DNA of 64,000 nt from Lutimaribacter saemankumensis. GTDB taxonomy: Bacteria > Pseudomonadota > Alphaproteobacteria > Rhodobacterales > Rhodobacteraceae. Location of the stretch: positions 186,001-250,000 of the forward strand of contig NZ_FNEB01000003.1 in assembly GCF_900100005.1 (NCBI RefSeq), given 5' to 3'. Position 1 is the stretch's first letter; each line of letters starts with the position of its first letter. The position numbers and the translations under genes were made by a program. This document shows positions 16,834 through 25,540 of the stretch, one piece after another. The notes beneath the pieces were generated by a model that searched no databases, was not told the origin of the DNA, and saw nothing but the letters and a program-made list of their open reading frames with translations.

Positions 16834-16974
16834 GTATCCCCCCGTTGCGGTGTTTTTTGTTATTCGGCAGCCAATAGGGCTGAAATTTTGGGCTATTGCA
16901 ACTTGCAAAGCGCCGGGTATGCGCGGGATTTGCGCAATTTGACCCGTGGTCAACCGTCATTTCGGCAGCGATGC

Positions 16975-17715
16975 TCAGTCTTTGGGCGCCGGCGGAAGGG
17001 GCAGCGCGGTGTAGCGCGCTGCCGGAATCGACACGATCCCGTGCAGGCACAGCGCGTCGCGGTCGTCCTGGCTCAGCCCGGCGATGGCGCGGGTCATTGC
17101 CGCGGCCAGACCCGCGGCGTCATGCGCAGGCGCGGTGATGTAGGGCAGGGCGGGCGTGGGCGCCGTGCGATCGAACAGGTCGAGCCCCGCCGCCGCATCC
17201 GCATCATGCCGGGCGAACAGCGACAGCGTCACCGCATCGATCGCTGCGAAATCGGCGCGGCCGTCCAGCACGGCGGCAACAGATCCAAGATGCGCGCCTG
17301 TTTTCAGCAGCCGTCCCGGCGCCAGCCCGCGTGCCGCCAGATGTGCAAACGGGGCGGCCCAGCCCGATTGCGACAACGGCTCGTTATAGGCCATCACGCC
17401 TTCCACCAGAGCCGCCAGGTCGCGCGTGTCGTCACAGCGGCGGATCAGTTGACTGTAGTAATGCCCGGGCGGGCAATCCGGCAGCCGGTGATCCGGGCTT
17501 GCCACCATCGTCACGCGATCCTTCAGCCGCGCCCGAAAAGGCAGGCCGCAGGTTTGCGCCAGCAAAAGGTTGGGCGATTGCCAGATTTCCCAGGCGTCCC
17601 GGTCCCGCGTCAGCGCGTTCGGCGCATCGGGCAGTTCGTCGTGTATCGCCTGCCACAGCCTGTCCGTTTCGGCGCGCAGCCAGGGCAGGTCGTACATCGG
17701 CAGGGCGGCGATCAC
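16975..17715 (-). CDS. PhnD-like (phosphonate-binding superfamily) protein without signal peptide
   Basis: The 246-residue protein has the layout of the phosphate/phosphonate-binding (PhnD) family: IAALPMYDLPWL at the N-terminus, VMAYNEPLSQSGWAAPFAHLA near residue 120, then GAHLGSVAAVLDGRADFAAIDAVT. It lacks a signal peptide and no transporter partners are adjacent, so it may work in the cytoplasm or be misrouted (inference). The GTG at 17715 overlaps the TerB gene stop by GTGA, indicating translational coupling and membership in the TerB/exported-protein cluster. The C-terminus is rich in Ala and Pro. The ligand is unknown. Confidence 0.75.
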   Translation of the reverse strand: MIAALPMYDLPWLRAETDRLWQAIHDELPDAPNALTRDRDAWEIWQSPNLLLAQTCGLPFRARLKDRVTMVASPDHRLPDCPPGHYYSQLIRRCDDTRDLAALVEGVMAYNEPLSQSGWAAPFAHLAARGLAPGRLLKTGAHLGSVAAVLDGRADFAAIDAVTLSLFARHDADAAAGLDLFDRTAPTPALPYITAPAHDAAGLAAAMTRAIAGLSQDDRDALCLHGIVSIPAARYTALPLPPAPKD

Positions 17716-18152
17716 CCCTCGCGCTCCGCCCTTTGGCGGGCGCGGGCGCTGTCCTGGTCGGACACGCCAAGGAACGAGGACACCATGCGCACCAGCGCGT
17801 CCTCTTCGGCCTCGCGCACACCGTCGGCCAGCACGACCTCCCAAAGGGCGGTGACGATGCCCAGCCGGTCGTCATAGGGAACGGCCTCTTTTATGGCGAG
17901 GGTGAAGCGGTGGGTGTCGGGGGCTTCGGCCTCGACGGCCTCTGCCTGCGTGCGAAGGGCCTGCGCCTCGTGCTCGGTCAGGCCGAAACGGGCCTGTGCG
18001 ATCCGGTCGATACGCGCGATTTCCGCGGGCGCGTAATCGCCATCCGATCGCGCCAGGCGCACCAGAAGGGCGGTCAGCGCAAGGCGCGCGTCCTCATCGG
18101 GGAGGGTTTGCGGTTGCGGGGTCAGGAGGCGGGACAGGAATTGTGACAGCAT
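17712..18152 (-). CDS. TerB-family protein 2
   Basis: The 146-residue helical protein starts MLSQFLSRLLTPQ. It is a TerB-like domain with paired acidic motifs (LVRLARSDGDYAPAEIARID and EVVLADGVREAEEDALVRMV), the positions where TerB proteins bind divalent metal. It is paralogous to the gene at 18877. An ATG 12 nt upstream (MSWR) is an alternative start. The upstream exported-protein gene runs 59 bp into this gene, and its own stop overlaps the next start (GTGA). TerB proteins are linked to stress and membrane-associated metal sensing; a specific role here is not known. Confidence 0.78.
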   Translation of the reverse strand: MLSQFLSRLLTPQPQTLPDEDARLALTALLVRLARSDGDYAPAEIARIDRIAQARFGLTEHEAQALRTQAEAVEAEAPDTHRFTLAIKEAVPYDDRLGIVTALWEVVLADGVREAEEDALVRMVSSFLGVSDQDSARARQRAEREG

Positions 18153-18846
18153 GCGCCAAGACATAAGACGCGCGTCCGGCGCCGCCAAGCCCAATCGCAC
18201 CCATTTGACGGATCAGGTCATAGCGCAGGTTGTCGATGGCAATACCTTCGGGGTCGTCGTTCATCATGATCAGCGCGGCGATCCGTTCCACCATGCCCGG
18301 CGTGTGAAAGGCCCGGATGTCTTCGCGAAGGTCCGGCAGATCATGCCGGTCAAGCACCGTGCCGTCGCGCGCAAGGAACAGAACGAAACCGGTGCCCCCT
18401 TCGCCGCCGACCACATCGAAGGACAAAGCCGCCTGGTCATGCGCGAAAAGAATCGCGATGGCGCCTTCGCCCTCGGCCTCGCGTTTCGGAAACCCGGCGG
18501 GGCCCTGGCCGTTCAGAACCTGGCTGGTGCCGACACGCGTGATGCTCAGCAACTCTCCGCGCGGCGCGCGGCCCAGTCGCAAGGGCGGCATCGCCGGCCC
18601 GTCGATGCGGTCATAATCGCCCTCTGCATCGCGCGCCTGACCGATCAGGTGCTCGCCGAAGGATACGTCGTCGGCCTCGATCACGTCGCGATACAGGCGT
18701 CCGGGGCCGAAACCGCTGGGCAGGTTTTCGAAATCGACAAGCCGTGCCAGCGACAACTCGGACGGGTCGATGGCACAGACCGGTCTTTCGCAGGCCAGCG
18801 CGCCCGCGGGCCAGATGCACATAAACCACCACATGATACGCCGCAT
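18094..18846 (-). CDS. Exported protein of unknown function, copy 2 (paralogue of 19344-20417)
   Basis: The 250-residue protein has a likely signal peptide (MRRIMWWFMCIWPAGALA) and a beta-rich body. Shared with the other copy are FEN/DALP near the N-terminus, EGAIAILFAHDQAALSF in the middle, an ARDG..RH strand, and NDDPEGIAIDNLRYD at the end. The last motif resembles PEP-CTERM-type or lectin-like jelly-roll domains that end in GxxIDN, so a secreted carbohydrate-binding-like fold is possible (inference). The conserved part ends near residue 215; a 30-residue Pro/Ala tail overlaps the following TerB gene by 59 bp. I recognise no characterised family. Confidence 0.65.
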   Translation of the reverse strand: MRRIMWWFMCIWPAGALACERPVCAIDPSELSLARLVDFENLPSGFGPGRLYRDVIEADDVSFGEHLIGQARDAEGDYDRIDGPAMPPLRLGRAPRGELLSITRVGTSQVLNGQGPAGFPKREAEGEGAIAILFAHDQAALSFDVVGGEGGTGFVLFLARDGTVLDRHDLPDLREDIRAFHTPGMVERIAALIMMNDDPEGIAIDNLRYDLIRQMGAIGLGGAGRASYVLAHAVTIPVPPPDPATANPPR

Positions 18847-18876
18847 GGCGCGAATGATAGCACGTTTTCGCGAATG

Positions 18877-19344
18877 TCAGCCTTTGGGATGCGCCGGCGG
18901 CAGCACATGTCCCGCCTCGGCACGCTCACGTGCGGCCGCCTCGTCCTCGGGTGTCAGGCCAAGCGCCTCGGTCAGGGCGTGGATCAGCGCAACCTCCTCT
19001 TCCACGGCGGTGCCGTCCGCGATCATCACCTCGTGCATGGCCTGCAACGCGTCCAGCCGGTGTGAATGATCCACGTTGTCATGGATGAGTTGCGCGAAAT
19101 GGCCCGTGCCCGGGGCCTGTTTTTCCAGCTTTTCGCAGGTCGCGCGCATCTTGGCGGCCTGAACGGGGTTCAGTTCGAACAGGCGCGCGATCAGCCGGTC
19201 GATGCGCTGTATTTCCTCGACCCGGTAGGTGTGATCGGATTTCGCCACGCGCACCAGCAACGCCCCGAGCGCAAGGTCGGCATCGGGTTGTGGCAGAGGG
19301 GCAGGCTGTCCGGCGCGAAAGCGCGACAACAGGCGTTCGAACAT
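18877..19344 (-). CDS. TerB-family protein 1
   Basis: The 155-residue protein starts MFERLLSRFRAGQPAP. The TerB-like domain has the same pattern as its paralogue at 17712: LGALLVRVAKSDHTYRVEEIQRIDRL, then MHEVMIADGTAVEEEVALI. The ATG at 19344 overlaps the stop of the DUF1330 coding region by one base (TGATG), so the two are coupled. With the exported protein 30 bp downstream it forms the first half of a repeated exported-protein/TerB arrangement. Confidence 0.8.
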   Translation of the reverse strand: MFERLLSRFRAGQPAPLPQPDADLALGALLVRVAKSDHTYRVEEIQRIDRLIARLFELNPVQAAKMRATCEKLEKQAPGTGHFAQLIHDNVDHSHRLDALQAMHEVMIADGTAVEEEVALIHALTEALGLTPEDEAAARERAEAGHVLPPAHPKG

Positions 19345-19637
19345 CAGCCGTCATACCCTTTGACGATGACCATGTCCGCCGACGAGATCGGATCGCGGAT
19401 CGCCTTGGCCTGCTGGTAGGCAGGCGAATCGAAGCAGGCCAGCGCGGCCTCGTATGTGGGAAATTCGATCACCACGGTTCGGCCGCGCGCCTCGCCTTCG
19501 CGGACCTGCTGTTCGCCGCCGCGCACGATGAACCGCGCGCCGAACTCTGCAAAGGGTGCGGCGTTCGCGCGTTTGTATTCCTCGTAGATTTCGGGGTCGT
19601 CCACCTGGACATGTGCCACCCAGTAGCCTTTGGTCAT
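19344..19637 (-). CDS. DUF1330 domain protein (separate start inside a longer fused frame)
   Basis: 97 residues starting MTKGYWVAHVQVDDPEIYEEY and containing the family pattern FIVRGGEQQVREGEARGRTVVIEFP, with DSPAYQQAKAIRDP near the end. DUF1330 proteins are small dimeric alpha/beta-barrel-like proteins, usually free-standing and of unknown function. GGAAAAG/GAGAG lies just upstream of this ATG, which supports an independent start. However, the upstream exported-protein frame continues into it without a stop codon, so a fused product is also possible. Confidence 0.8.
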   Translation of the reverse strand: MTKGYWVAHVQVDDPEIYEEYKRANAAPFAEFGARFIVRGGEQQVREGEARGRTVVIEFPTYEAALACFDSPAYQQAKAIRDPISSADMVIVKGYDG

Positions 19638-20417
19638 TGCAGTCTCTCGTTCTTTTCCGGTGGATATCCTGCGCGCCTGTCCCGGCGCGGTCAAGCGCGG
19701 CGCGGCCCCGAGCAGGGCCGCCCGGGCGAAAAGTATGTCGTCGACGGCAATGCCGCCCGGATCGGTATTGAGCAGAACGAACCCCGCGATGCCGGGCTGC
19801 CCGTCGCTGCGCTCCAGCCCGATTTCGGTGATGCCGGGGCCCAGACGCACGGCATGACGCCCGATCATCCGACCATCGCGTGCCATCATCAGGATTTCGA
19901 CATCACCGGCGGCGGTCTGCCGGCTGCCAAGCGGATCTGGATAGTCCGAATGGATGCGCAGGCCCACGGCGCGTTGATCCTGCGCGAACAACACCGCCAG
20001 CGCGCCTTCACCACGGCCCGAAATCCGGCCGAACCCGTCGGGACCAAGGGGAAAGACGGCAACCGACCCGAAGCCGCGGTGATGCGCAAAGGCCAGCCCC
20101 TGGCCCGGTCCTTGCCCCACGAGGCGCAGCGGCGCATCGGCGCGCGCGTCACCGATGCCGTCGTGGCGCGCGCCGTCGCCGGGCTGGCGGACGACGCCCG
20201 CCTGTCCCGCGAACGCGGCCCCCACCCACGCGCCATCGACCGGCAGCGGATGATCCAGCGACAGGCCCGGTTCGGGGCGCCGGGGCAGGGCGTCGAACCC
20301 GATGCGGCCGTCCAGTTCCGCCGCAAGCCGATCATAAGGAACGACGCGCAGCGGCTCGGCCTGCGATGACGCGGCGCACAGGGCAAGGCACATCCCGGCC
20401 AGGACAGATCGTGTCAC
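19344..20417 (-). CDS. Exported protein copy 1, in-frame fusion to DUF1330
   Basis: The open frame codes for about 357 residues from the GTG at 20417 (GGAGG 4 nt upstream; ATG at 20441 is the alternative). It begins with a signal peptide (VTRSVLAGMCLALCAASSQA), followed by a region homologous to the protein at 18094 (EGALAVLFAQDQ, ARDGRMIGRHAVRLG, NTDPGGIAVDDILF). After a linker (APRLTAPGQARR) it enters DUF1330 at residue 261 with no stop. Exporting DUF1330 would be unusual. The alternatives are a lost stop codon, a frameshift, or translation mainly from the internal DUF1330 start. Confidence 0.6.
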   Translation of the reverse strand: MTRSVLAGMCLALCAASSQAEPLRVVPYDRLAAELDGRIGFDALPRRPEPGLSLDHPLPVDGAWVGAAFAGQAGVVRQPGDGARHDGIGDARADAPLRLVGQGPGQGLAFAHHRGFGSVAVFPLGPDGFGRISGRGEGALAVLFAQDQRAVGLRIHSDYPDPLGSRQTAAGDVEILMMARDGRMIGRHAVRLGPGITEIGLERSDGQPGIAGFVLLNTDPGGIAVDDILFARAALLGAAPRLTAPGQARRISTGKERETAMTKGYWVAHVQVDDPEIYEEYKRANAAPFAEFGARFIVRGGEQQVREGEARGRTVVIEFPTYEAALACFDSPAYQQAKAIRDPISSADMVIVKGYDG

Positions 20418-20480
20418 AGCTCCTCCAAAATCTGACCACATTTCAATCCTAGCCTTACCGCGTATGTTTGGTGAAGGGAC

Positions 20481-21083
20481 GTGCTTGTGGCACATAGACC
20501 TGGTGAAAAGCTTTCCGATTCCGACTTGCAGGATCTTCTGCAGGAAATCCGCGGCGGCAGTTCGCAAGAACGGCGCGACTCACTGCGTAGATTTGACTGG
20601 GCGACGGGCGACATGCGCAAGCTGGGTTGGTCCATGTCGCAAAAGGGGCTCGACCTCGGAACCGCGATGATCGTCTTTTTCAACGGCGATCCCGCACATT
20701 TCAACTACGTTCGCAAAGACCGTGTCCCGATGGAAGAGCGGGCGAGATGCCAGGTGCTGGATGCCATCCACCGCCGTGTCGTCAGCGGTTTTTACCTGCC
20801 GGACCCCGATCAGGGGCTGGGCGATGTGTTCGCCCGCATCCTCGAATGGGTCGAGCGGCAGGAAGACGACCGCGCAATAGGATGTCACGGTCGCTGGGTG
20901 TTCGACCCGCGGCTGTTCATGCCCATTACGCTGAAGGCCGTTCAGGACGCCAACGAGGACGATGACGATCCGTTGCCCTGCGAAAAGGAAAGCCCACTGA
21001 CAGACAGGTCGCTTGGCGCGCCGGCGAACCGCAACAAGCGCCCCGGTCTGCTGCGCGAGCTTCTGGGCCCGATCCTGGGCTGA
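20481..21083 (+). CDS. DUF4274-like protein of unknown function
   Basis: The 200-residue soluble protein uses a GTG start with GAAGGGAC just upstream. Residues 30-75 (RRFDWATGDMRKLGWSMSQ, then GLDLGTAMIVFFNGDP) match the pattern I know for DUF4274, in which an aromatic/Trp-Asp stretch precedes a conserved D(L)GTA segment and a hydrophobic strand. A second helical half (VLDAIHRRVVSGFYLPDPD) and an acidic, then basic tail follow. It stands alone, divergent from the exported-protein cluster and convergent with pyrG. The family assignment is tentative. Confidence 0.6.
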   Translation: MLVAHRPGEKLSDSDLQDLLQEIRGGSSQERRDSLRRFDWATGDMRKLGWSMSQKGLDLGTAMIVFFNGDPAHFNYVRKDRVPMEERARCQVLDAIHRRVVSGFYLPDPDQGLGDVFARILEWVERQEDDRAIGCHGRWVFDPRLFMPITLKAVQDANEDDDDPLPCEKESPLTDRSLGAPANRNKRPGLLRELLGPILG

Positions 21084-21099
21084 CCTTGGCGGCTTGCGT

Positions 21100-22743
21100 C
21101 TAGACCAGGCGCGACGCCTCGACCGCGGCGCGCACGAAATCGGCGAACAACGGATGCGGATCGAAGGGTTTCGATTTCAGTTCGGGGTGGAATTGCACGC
21201 CGATGAACCAAGGGTGATCCGACCATTCGACGATTTCCGGCAAACGCCCGTCCGGTGACATGCCCGAGAATGTAAGGCCCGCCGATTCCAGCTTGTCCTT
21301 GTACTTGATATCCACCTCGTAGCGGTGACGGTGGCGTTCGTCGATCGTCGTGGTGCCATAGACCTGCGCCACCTTCGACCCTTCCTTGAGCACCGCGTCA
21401 TAGGCGCCGAGGCGCATCGTACCGCCCTTGTCGTCGCTGGCCTTGCGGCTGACCTTCTGGTTGCCCTGCACCCATTCCTTGAGGTGATAGACAACCGGTT
21501 CGAACCGCTTTTTCCCGGCCTCGTGGTCGAATTCCTCGGACCCTGCCGTGGTCACGCCCGCCACGTTGCGCGCGGCCTCGATCACGGCCATCTGCATCCC
21601 AAGGCAGATGCCCAGGTAGGGAATCTTGCGGGTGCGGGCGAATTCGGCCGCCTTGATCTTGCCCTCGGTGCCGCGTTCGCCAAAGCCGCCGGGCACCAGG
21701 ATCGCGTCATACCCTTCGAGATGGGGCGCGGCGTCTTCGCGGTCGAACACCTCGGCATCGACCCAGTTCACGTTGACCTTGACCCGGTTGGCCATGCCGC
21801 CATGGGTCAGCGCCTCCTTGATCGACTTGTAGGCGTCTTCAAGCTGCGTGTACTTGCCGACAATGGCGATGTTCACTTCGCCGTCGGTGTTGTGGATGCG
21901 GTCGACCACGTCTTCCCATTTCGACAGGTCGGGGCGCGGGGCGGGGCTGATCTGGAACGCGTCCAGAACCGCCTGGTCGAGCCCCTCGCGGTGATAGGCG
22001 AGCGGCGCCTCGTAGATCGAACTCAGGTCATAGGCCGCGACGACCGCCTCTTTGCGGACGTTGCAGAACAGCGCGATCTTTTCACGTTCCTTGTCGGGGA
22101 TCGGCTGTTCGGACCGGCACACAAGGATATCGGGCGCGATGCCGATGGACTGCAATTCCTTTACGCTGTGCTGCGTTGGCTTCGTCTTCAACTCGCCCGA
22201 TGCGGCCAGATAGGGCAGCAGCGTCAGGTGCATGAAGATGCACTGCCCGCGCGGCTTGTCGTGGGAAAACTGGCGGATCGCCTCGAAGAACGGCAAGCCC
22301 TCGATATCGCCGACGGTGCCGCCGATCTCGCACAGCATGAAATCGACCTCGTCTTCACCGATCGAGATGAATTCCTTGATCTCGTTGGTGACATGGGGAA
22401 CGACCTGGATGGTCTTGCCCAGGTAATCGCCGCGGCGTTCCTTTTCCAGCACGTTGGAATAGATCCGCCCCGAACTGACCGAGTCGGTCATGCGCGCGGG
22501 CACGCCGGTGAACCGCTCGTAATGCCCAAGGTCGAGATCGGTTTCCGCACCGTCGTCGGTGACGAACACCTCGCCATGTTCGAACGGGCTCATCGTTCCG
22601 GGGTCGACGTTCAGGTAGGGGTCGAGCTTGCGCAGCCGCACCGAAAAGCCCCGCGCCTGCAACAGCGACCCAAGCGCGGCCGATGCCAGACCCTTGCCCA
22701 AGGATGACACAACGCCGCCGGTGATAAAGATGAATCGAGCCAT
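21100..22743 (-). CDS. pyrG: CTP synthase
   Basis: The 547-residue enzyme converts UTP to CTP with ATP and glutamine. The N-terminal synthetase domain (1-270) starts [20 protein letters not shown], the canonical ATP-binding motif. The C-terminal glutamine amidotransferase domain carries the oxyanion GGFGERG, the nucleophile Cys in LGICLGMQ and the His/Glu pair in [10 protein letters not shown]. Length is normal. It is downstream of secG on the same strand, a common alphaproteobacterial pairing, with 168 bp between them. Confidence 0.98.
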   Translation of the reverse strand: MARFIFITGGVVSSLGKGLASAALGSLLQARGFSVRLRKLDPYLNVDPGTMSPFEHGEVFVTDDGAETDLDLGHYERFTGVPARMTDSVSSGRIYSNVLEKERRGDYLGKTIQVVPHVTNEIKEFISIGEDEVDFMLCEIGGTVGDIEGLPFFEAIRQFSHDKPRGQCIFMHLTLLPYLAASGELKTKPTQHSVKELQSIGIAPDILVCRSEQPIPDKEREKIALFCNVRKEAVVAAYDLSSIYEAPLAYHREGLDQAVLDAFQISPAPRPDLSKWEDVVDRIHNTDGEVNIAIVGKYTQLEDAYKSIKEALTHGGMANRVKVNVNWVDAEVFDREDAAPHLEGYDAILVPGGFGERGTEGKIKAAEFARTRKIPYLGICLGMQMAVIEAARNVAGVTTAGSEEFDHEAGKKRFEPVVYHLKEWVQGNQKVSRKASDDKGGTMRLGAYDAVLKEGSKVAQVYGTTTIDERHRHRYEVDIKYKDKLESAGLTFSGMSPDGRLPEIVEWSDHPWFIGVQFHPELKSKPFDPHPLFADFVRAAVEASRLV

Positions 22744-22911
22744 GTCGTGGCAGTCCCCCGTGAAGTCGCGAAAAATGAGCGCCCGCCCGGCCCAAAAGGC
22801 CGCAGCATCACGGGACTCAAGTCATAAAGGATTCGGATCGTTTGCGCAAGCAGACCGCAAGATGCTGTTGTGGGCCTGTGCTACTCCGCAAACGGTTGTG
22901 TTGTGCGGGCC

Positions 22912-23277
22912 TCAGTCGGCCCGCGGAACCAGTGGTGCGTTGTCGCCGCCGCTGGGTGGCAGCAGCCCGTCGCCCGTGGGCAGGGCGGGCGCAGTATCTG
23001 CGGGTTCTTCGGTGCGGGGCTGGTTGCCGATCCGGTCGAGGACCGAGCTGCCCGCGGATTTCTGTGCCGCGACGATCGTCAGCGCCAGCGATGTGCAGAT
23101 GAACCCGATTGCCAGCAGCCAGGTGACCTTGCCCAGGGGCGTGGCCGGAGCCCGCCCGGTCGCGGTGCCGCCACCGCCGCCCATACCAAGACCGCCGCCT
23201 TCCGAACGCTGCAGCAGCACGATGCCGATCAGCGACATTGCGAGAAGAAGGTGGACGATAAGGATGACGTTTTCCAT
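22912..23277 (-). CDS. secG: Preprotein translocase subunit SecG
   Basis: The 121-residue membrane protein has two transmembrane segments (ILIVHLLLAMSLIGIVLLQ and TWLLAIGFICTSLALTIVA) separated by the SecG-typical Gly-rich loop with GGGLGMGGGGG. A soluble Pro/Asp-rich C-terminal tail of about 45 residues is longer than in E. coli but common in alphaproteobacteria. It is the accessory subunit of the SecYEG channel. Confidence 0.95.
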   Translation of the reverse strand: MENVILIVHLLLAMSLIGIVLLQRSEGGGLGMGGGGGTATGRAPATPLGKVTWLLAIGFICTSLALTIVAAQKSAGSSVLDRIGNQPRTEEPADTAPALPTGDGLLPPSGGDNAPLVPRAD

Positions 23278-23394
23278 GGGGCCTCGGCTTGCCGGATATT
23301 CGTATCAGGGGCCATGTAATAGTCTTTGGCCCAAGGGGCAAGCGGTCATTCCCGGGCTGGACAGGATAGGCGCTGCTGTCGCATCATCGCGGTC

Positions 23395-24015
23395 ATGCCA
23401 CACGACCACCATGACCACGATCACGCCCATGCCGTTTTGCCGCCCGATCCCGCGTTGCGGGTGAAGGCGATCGAAACCATTCTCACGCAAAAGGGCCTGA
23501 TCGATCCCGCCGCCCTGGACGAGATCATCGACACCTATGAAAACCGCATCGGCCCCAAGAACGGGGCGCTTGTCGTCGCCCGCGCCTGGACCGATCCCGC
23601 GTTCCGCGCCGCGCTGCTCGAGGACGCGACCGCCGTCGTGGCCGAGCTGGGTTTTTACGGGCGGCAAGGTGAACATATCGTCGCGGTCGAAAACACGCCG
23701 GAACAGCACAACATGGTCGTCTGCACGCTGTGCAGTTGCTACCCCTGGCCGCTGCTTGGCATCCCGCCCGGCTGGTACAAATCCGACGCCTACCGCGCCC
23801 GCGCCGTGCGCGAGCCGCGCAAGGTGCTGGCCGAGTTCGGCGTGACCCTTCCCGGGGACACGCGGGTGCGCGTCTGGGATTCGACGGCCGAACTGCGCTA
23901 TCTCGTGATCCCGATGCGCCCCGAAGGCACCGATGGTTTGAACGAGGACGACCTGATCCCCTGGGTCACCCGCGACAGCATGATCGGCACCGGCCTGCCG
24001 GGGCGGCCGGAATGA
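23395..24015 (+). CDS. nthA: Nitrile hydratase alpha subunit, cobalt type
   Basis: The 206-residue subunit hydrates nitriles to amides. The metal-binding claw is VCTLCSC with Cys110, Cys113 and Cys115; Thr at the second claw position marks the cobalt rather than the iron (CSLCSC) class. The downstream [15 protein letters not shown] and [18 protein letters not shown] are family-typical. The N-terminus holds a His/Asp run ([10 protein letters not shown]) that is not part of the usual domain. I chose the ATG at 23395; a longer in-frame extension has no supporting site. Its stop overlaps the beta-subunit start by ATGA. Confidence 0.95.
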   Translation: MPHDHHDHDHAHAVLPPDPALRVKAIETILTQKGLIDPAALDEIIDTYENRIGPKNGALVVARAWTDPAFRAALLEDATAVVAELGFYGRQGEHIVAVENTPEQHNMVVCTLCSCYPWPLLGIPPGWYKSDAYRARAVREPRKVLAEFGVTLPGDTRVRVWDSTAELRYLVIPMRPEGTDGLNEDDLIPWVTRDSMIGTGLPGRPE

Positions 24016-24683
24016 CCCGCGTGCACGATATGGGCGGGCGGTTCGGCGACGGGCCTGTCGATCCGTCGCCCGAACCCGTGTTCAAGGAGGACTGGCACGC
24101 GCGGGCGCTGGCCGTCACGCTGGCGGCGGGCGCGCTGGGGCAATGGAACCTGGACACGTCGCGACACGCGCGCGAACGGCTGTCGCCCAAGGATTACGCG
24201 CGGTTTTCCTATTACGAGAAATGGATATCGGCGCTGGCGGACCTGCTTGAGGAAAACGGCGTCGTCACCCGCGACGAACTGATGGCAGGGCAGGGCGCAG
24301 GGCCAAGCCCGCTGTCCGGGCGCAAATTGCGGGCCGATGCCGTGGCCGGCGCGCTGGCGCGTGGCGGGCCTGCCGACCGGCCTGTGGATTCCGCGCCCAA
24401 GTTTGCACCGGGCGACGTCGTGCGCACCCGCCGGCCCGCGCGCAATGCCTTTGTCGCCGGCGGTCATACGCGGCTGCCGTCCTATGCGGCGGGCGCGGTG
24501 GGCCGCATCCTGCACCATCACGGCGCGCATGTGCTGCCCGACGCCAATGCCCACGGCAGGGGCGAGTCGCCCGAGCACCTGTACACCGTTGTCTTCGACG
24601 CGGCCGAGCTGTGGGGCGCACCGGAACGCGCCGGCGACGAGGTGACCTGCGATCTTTGGCAAAGCTACCTGGAGCCCGCATGA
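24012..24683 (+). CDS. nthB: Nitrile hydratase beta subunit
   Basis: The 223-residue subunit has [18 protein letters not shown] at the N-terminus and, in the C-terminal SH3-like barrel, [20 protein letters not shown] with [16 protein letters not shown], all hallmarks of NHase beta. The Arg residues around RLPSY contact the metal claw of alpha. It overlaps alpha (24012-24015) and the accessory gene (24680-24683) by ATGA, forming a tight three-gene operon. Confidence 0.95.
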   Translation: MTRVHDMGGRFGDGPVDPSPEPVFKEDWHARALAVTLAAGALGQWNLDTSRHARERLSPKDYARFSYYEKWISALADLLEENGVVTRDELMAGQGAGPSPLSGRKLRADAVAGALARGGPADRPVDSAPKFAPGDVVRTRRPARNAFVAGGHTRLPSYAAGAVGRILHHHGAHVLPDANAHGRGESPEHLYTVVFDAAELWGAPERAGDEVTCDLWQSYLEPA

Positions 24684-24997
24684 CCGACGCGCCGCCCGAA
24701 CCCGTCTTTGCCGAACCTTGGCACGCCCAGCTTTTCGCGCTGACGGTGCACCTGCATGAACGCGGCCTGTTCACCTGGCCAGATTGGGCAGAGAGGTTCG
24801 GCGCCAGCCTTGCGCGGCACGGACTGTCGAAAGAGCTCGATGGCGGTGACGATTATTTCAATGCCTGGCTCGAGGCGCTGGAAGGGGTGCTGGGCGAACT
24901 GTCCGTGGCCGACCCCGGCACGGTCGAGGCGATGCGCGCGGCCTGGGAACACGCCTATCTGTCGACCCCGCATGGTGCGCCGGTAAAGCTGGCCTGA
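24680..24997 (+). CDS. Nitrile hydratase accessory/activator protein (P14K-like)
   Basis: The 105-residue protein resembles the N-terminal part of NHase beta (PVFAEPWHAQLFALTVHLHERGLFTWPDW, compared with [26 protein letters not shown] in beta here). In cobalt NHases this small activator binds alpha and carries cobalt into the claw by subunit swapping. It is coupled to beta by an ATGA overlap. The start ATG is fixed by this overlap. Confidence 0.88.
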   Translation: MTDAPPEPVFAEPWHAQLFALTVHLHERGLFTWPDWAERFGASLARHGLSKELDGGDDYFNAWLEALEGVLGELSVADPGTVEAMRAAWEHAYLSTPHGAPVKLA

Positions 24998-25119
24998 TCC
25001 ATTTGTGCGCTTGCGCGCGCAGGGTGTCTCGGCCCTGCGCCTGCGGCTGCGGGCCTCGGGCCGCCGGTGGCGCGGGCAGGACGGACCGGACCGAAGCGCC
25101 CGTTGGCAATGTCCGGAAT

Positions 25120-25141
25120 GAGTATTTTCGGCAAGATGAAG
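25120..25141 (+). repeat. Dispersed intergenic repeat, tail-only copy B
   Basis: These 22 bases are identical to 43098-43119; the core reads GAGTATTTTCGGCAAGATG. The GC-rich hairpin that precedes it in the other copies is missing. It ends 3 bp before the stop codon of the convergent gene at 25145. Confidence 0.6.
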
Positions 25142-25144
25142 CGC

Positions 25145-25540
25145 TCAGTCGTCGACATCGTCCATGTCTGACTGCCCGCTCAGACGGCGGCGCACATGGC
25201 TCCAGCTGAGGCCGATGCCCAGGACGGTGGCCAGCGCCACAAGCGCGATCCAGGTGTTGAGCGTGGGATCGCGCAGATCGAGCCAGCCGAAATCCTGCGC
25301 AACCCAGATCAACGCCCCGACGATCGCGAGCACCAGCGCCATGCCGAATGCCCCGATCGAACGGAGCGTGGCGCGCAGGTAGATGATGTAGCCCACAAGC
25401 AGCAACAGCCCGCTCAGCACGATGAGCGGCATCTGATCGCCCCAGTCGCGGCTGGCCCATCGGGCAAAGTTCCATTGCGTCGGATTGTAGGTGAGCGACA
25501 AAAGCCCGAAGGCCGCGAACCAGCGCAACACAAATCCCAT
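25145..25540 (-). CDS. Four-helix membrane protein, DUF6524-like
   Basis: The 131-residue protein starts MGFVLRWFAAFGLLSLTYNPT and has about four hydrophobic segments, ending in a charged tail (RRRLSGQSDMDDVDD). It resembles a small family common in Rhodobacteraceae (DUF6524, from memory); function unknown. The ATG at 25540 is supported by GGAGGG 6 nt upstream, and the longer frame upstream has no hydrophobic start. It is divergent from purA. Confidence 0.8.
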   Translation of the reverse strand: MGFVLRWFAAFGLLSLTYNPTQWNFARWASRDWGDQMPLIVLSGLLLLVGYIIYLRATLRSIGAFGMALVLAIVGALIWVAQDFGWLDLRDPTLNTWIALVALATVLGIGLSWSHVRRRLSGQSDMDDVDD

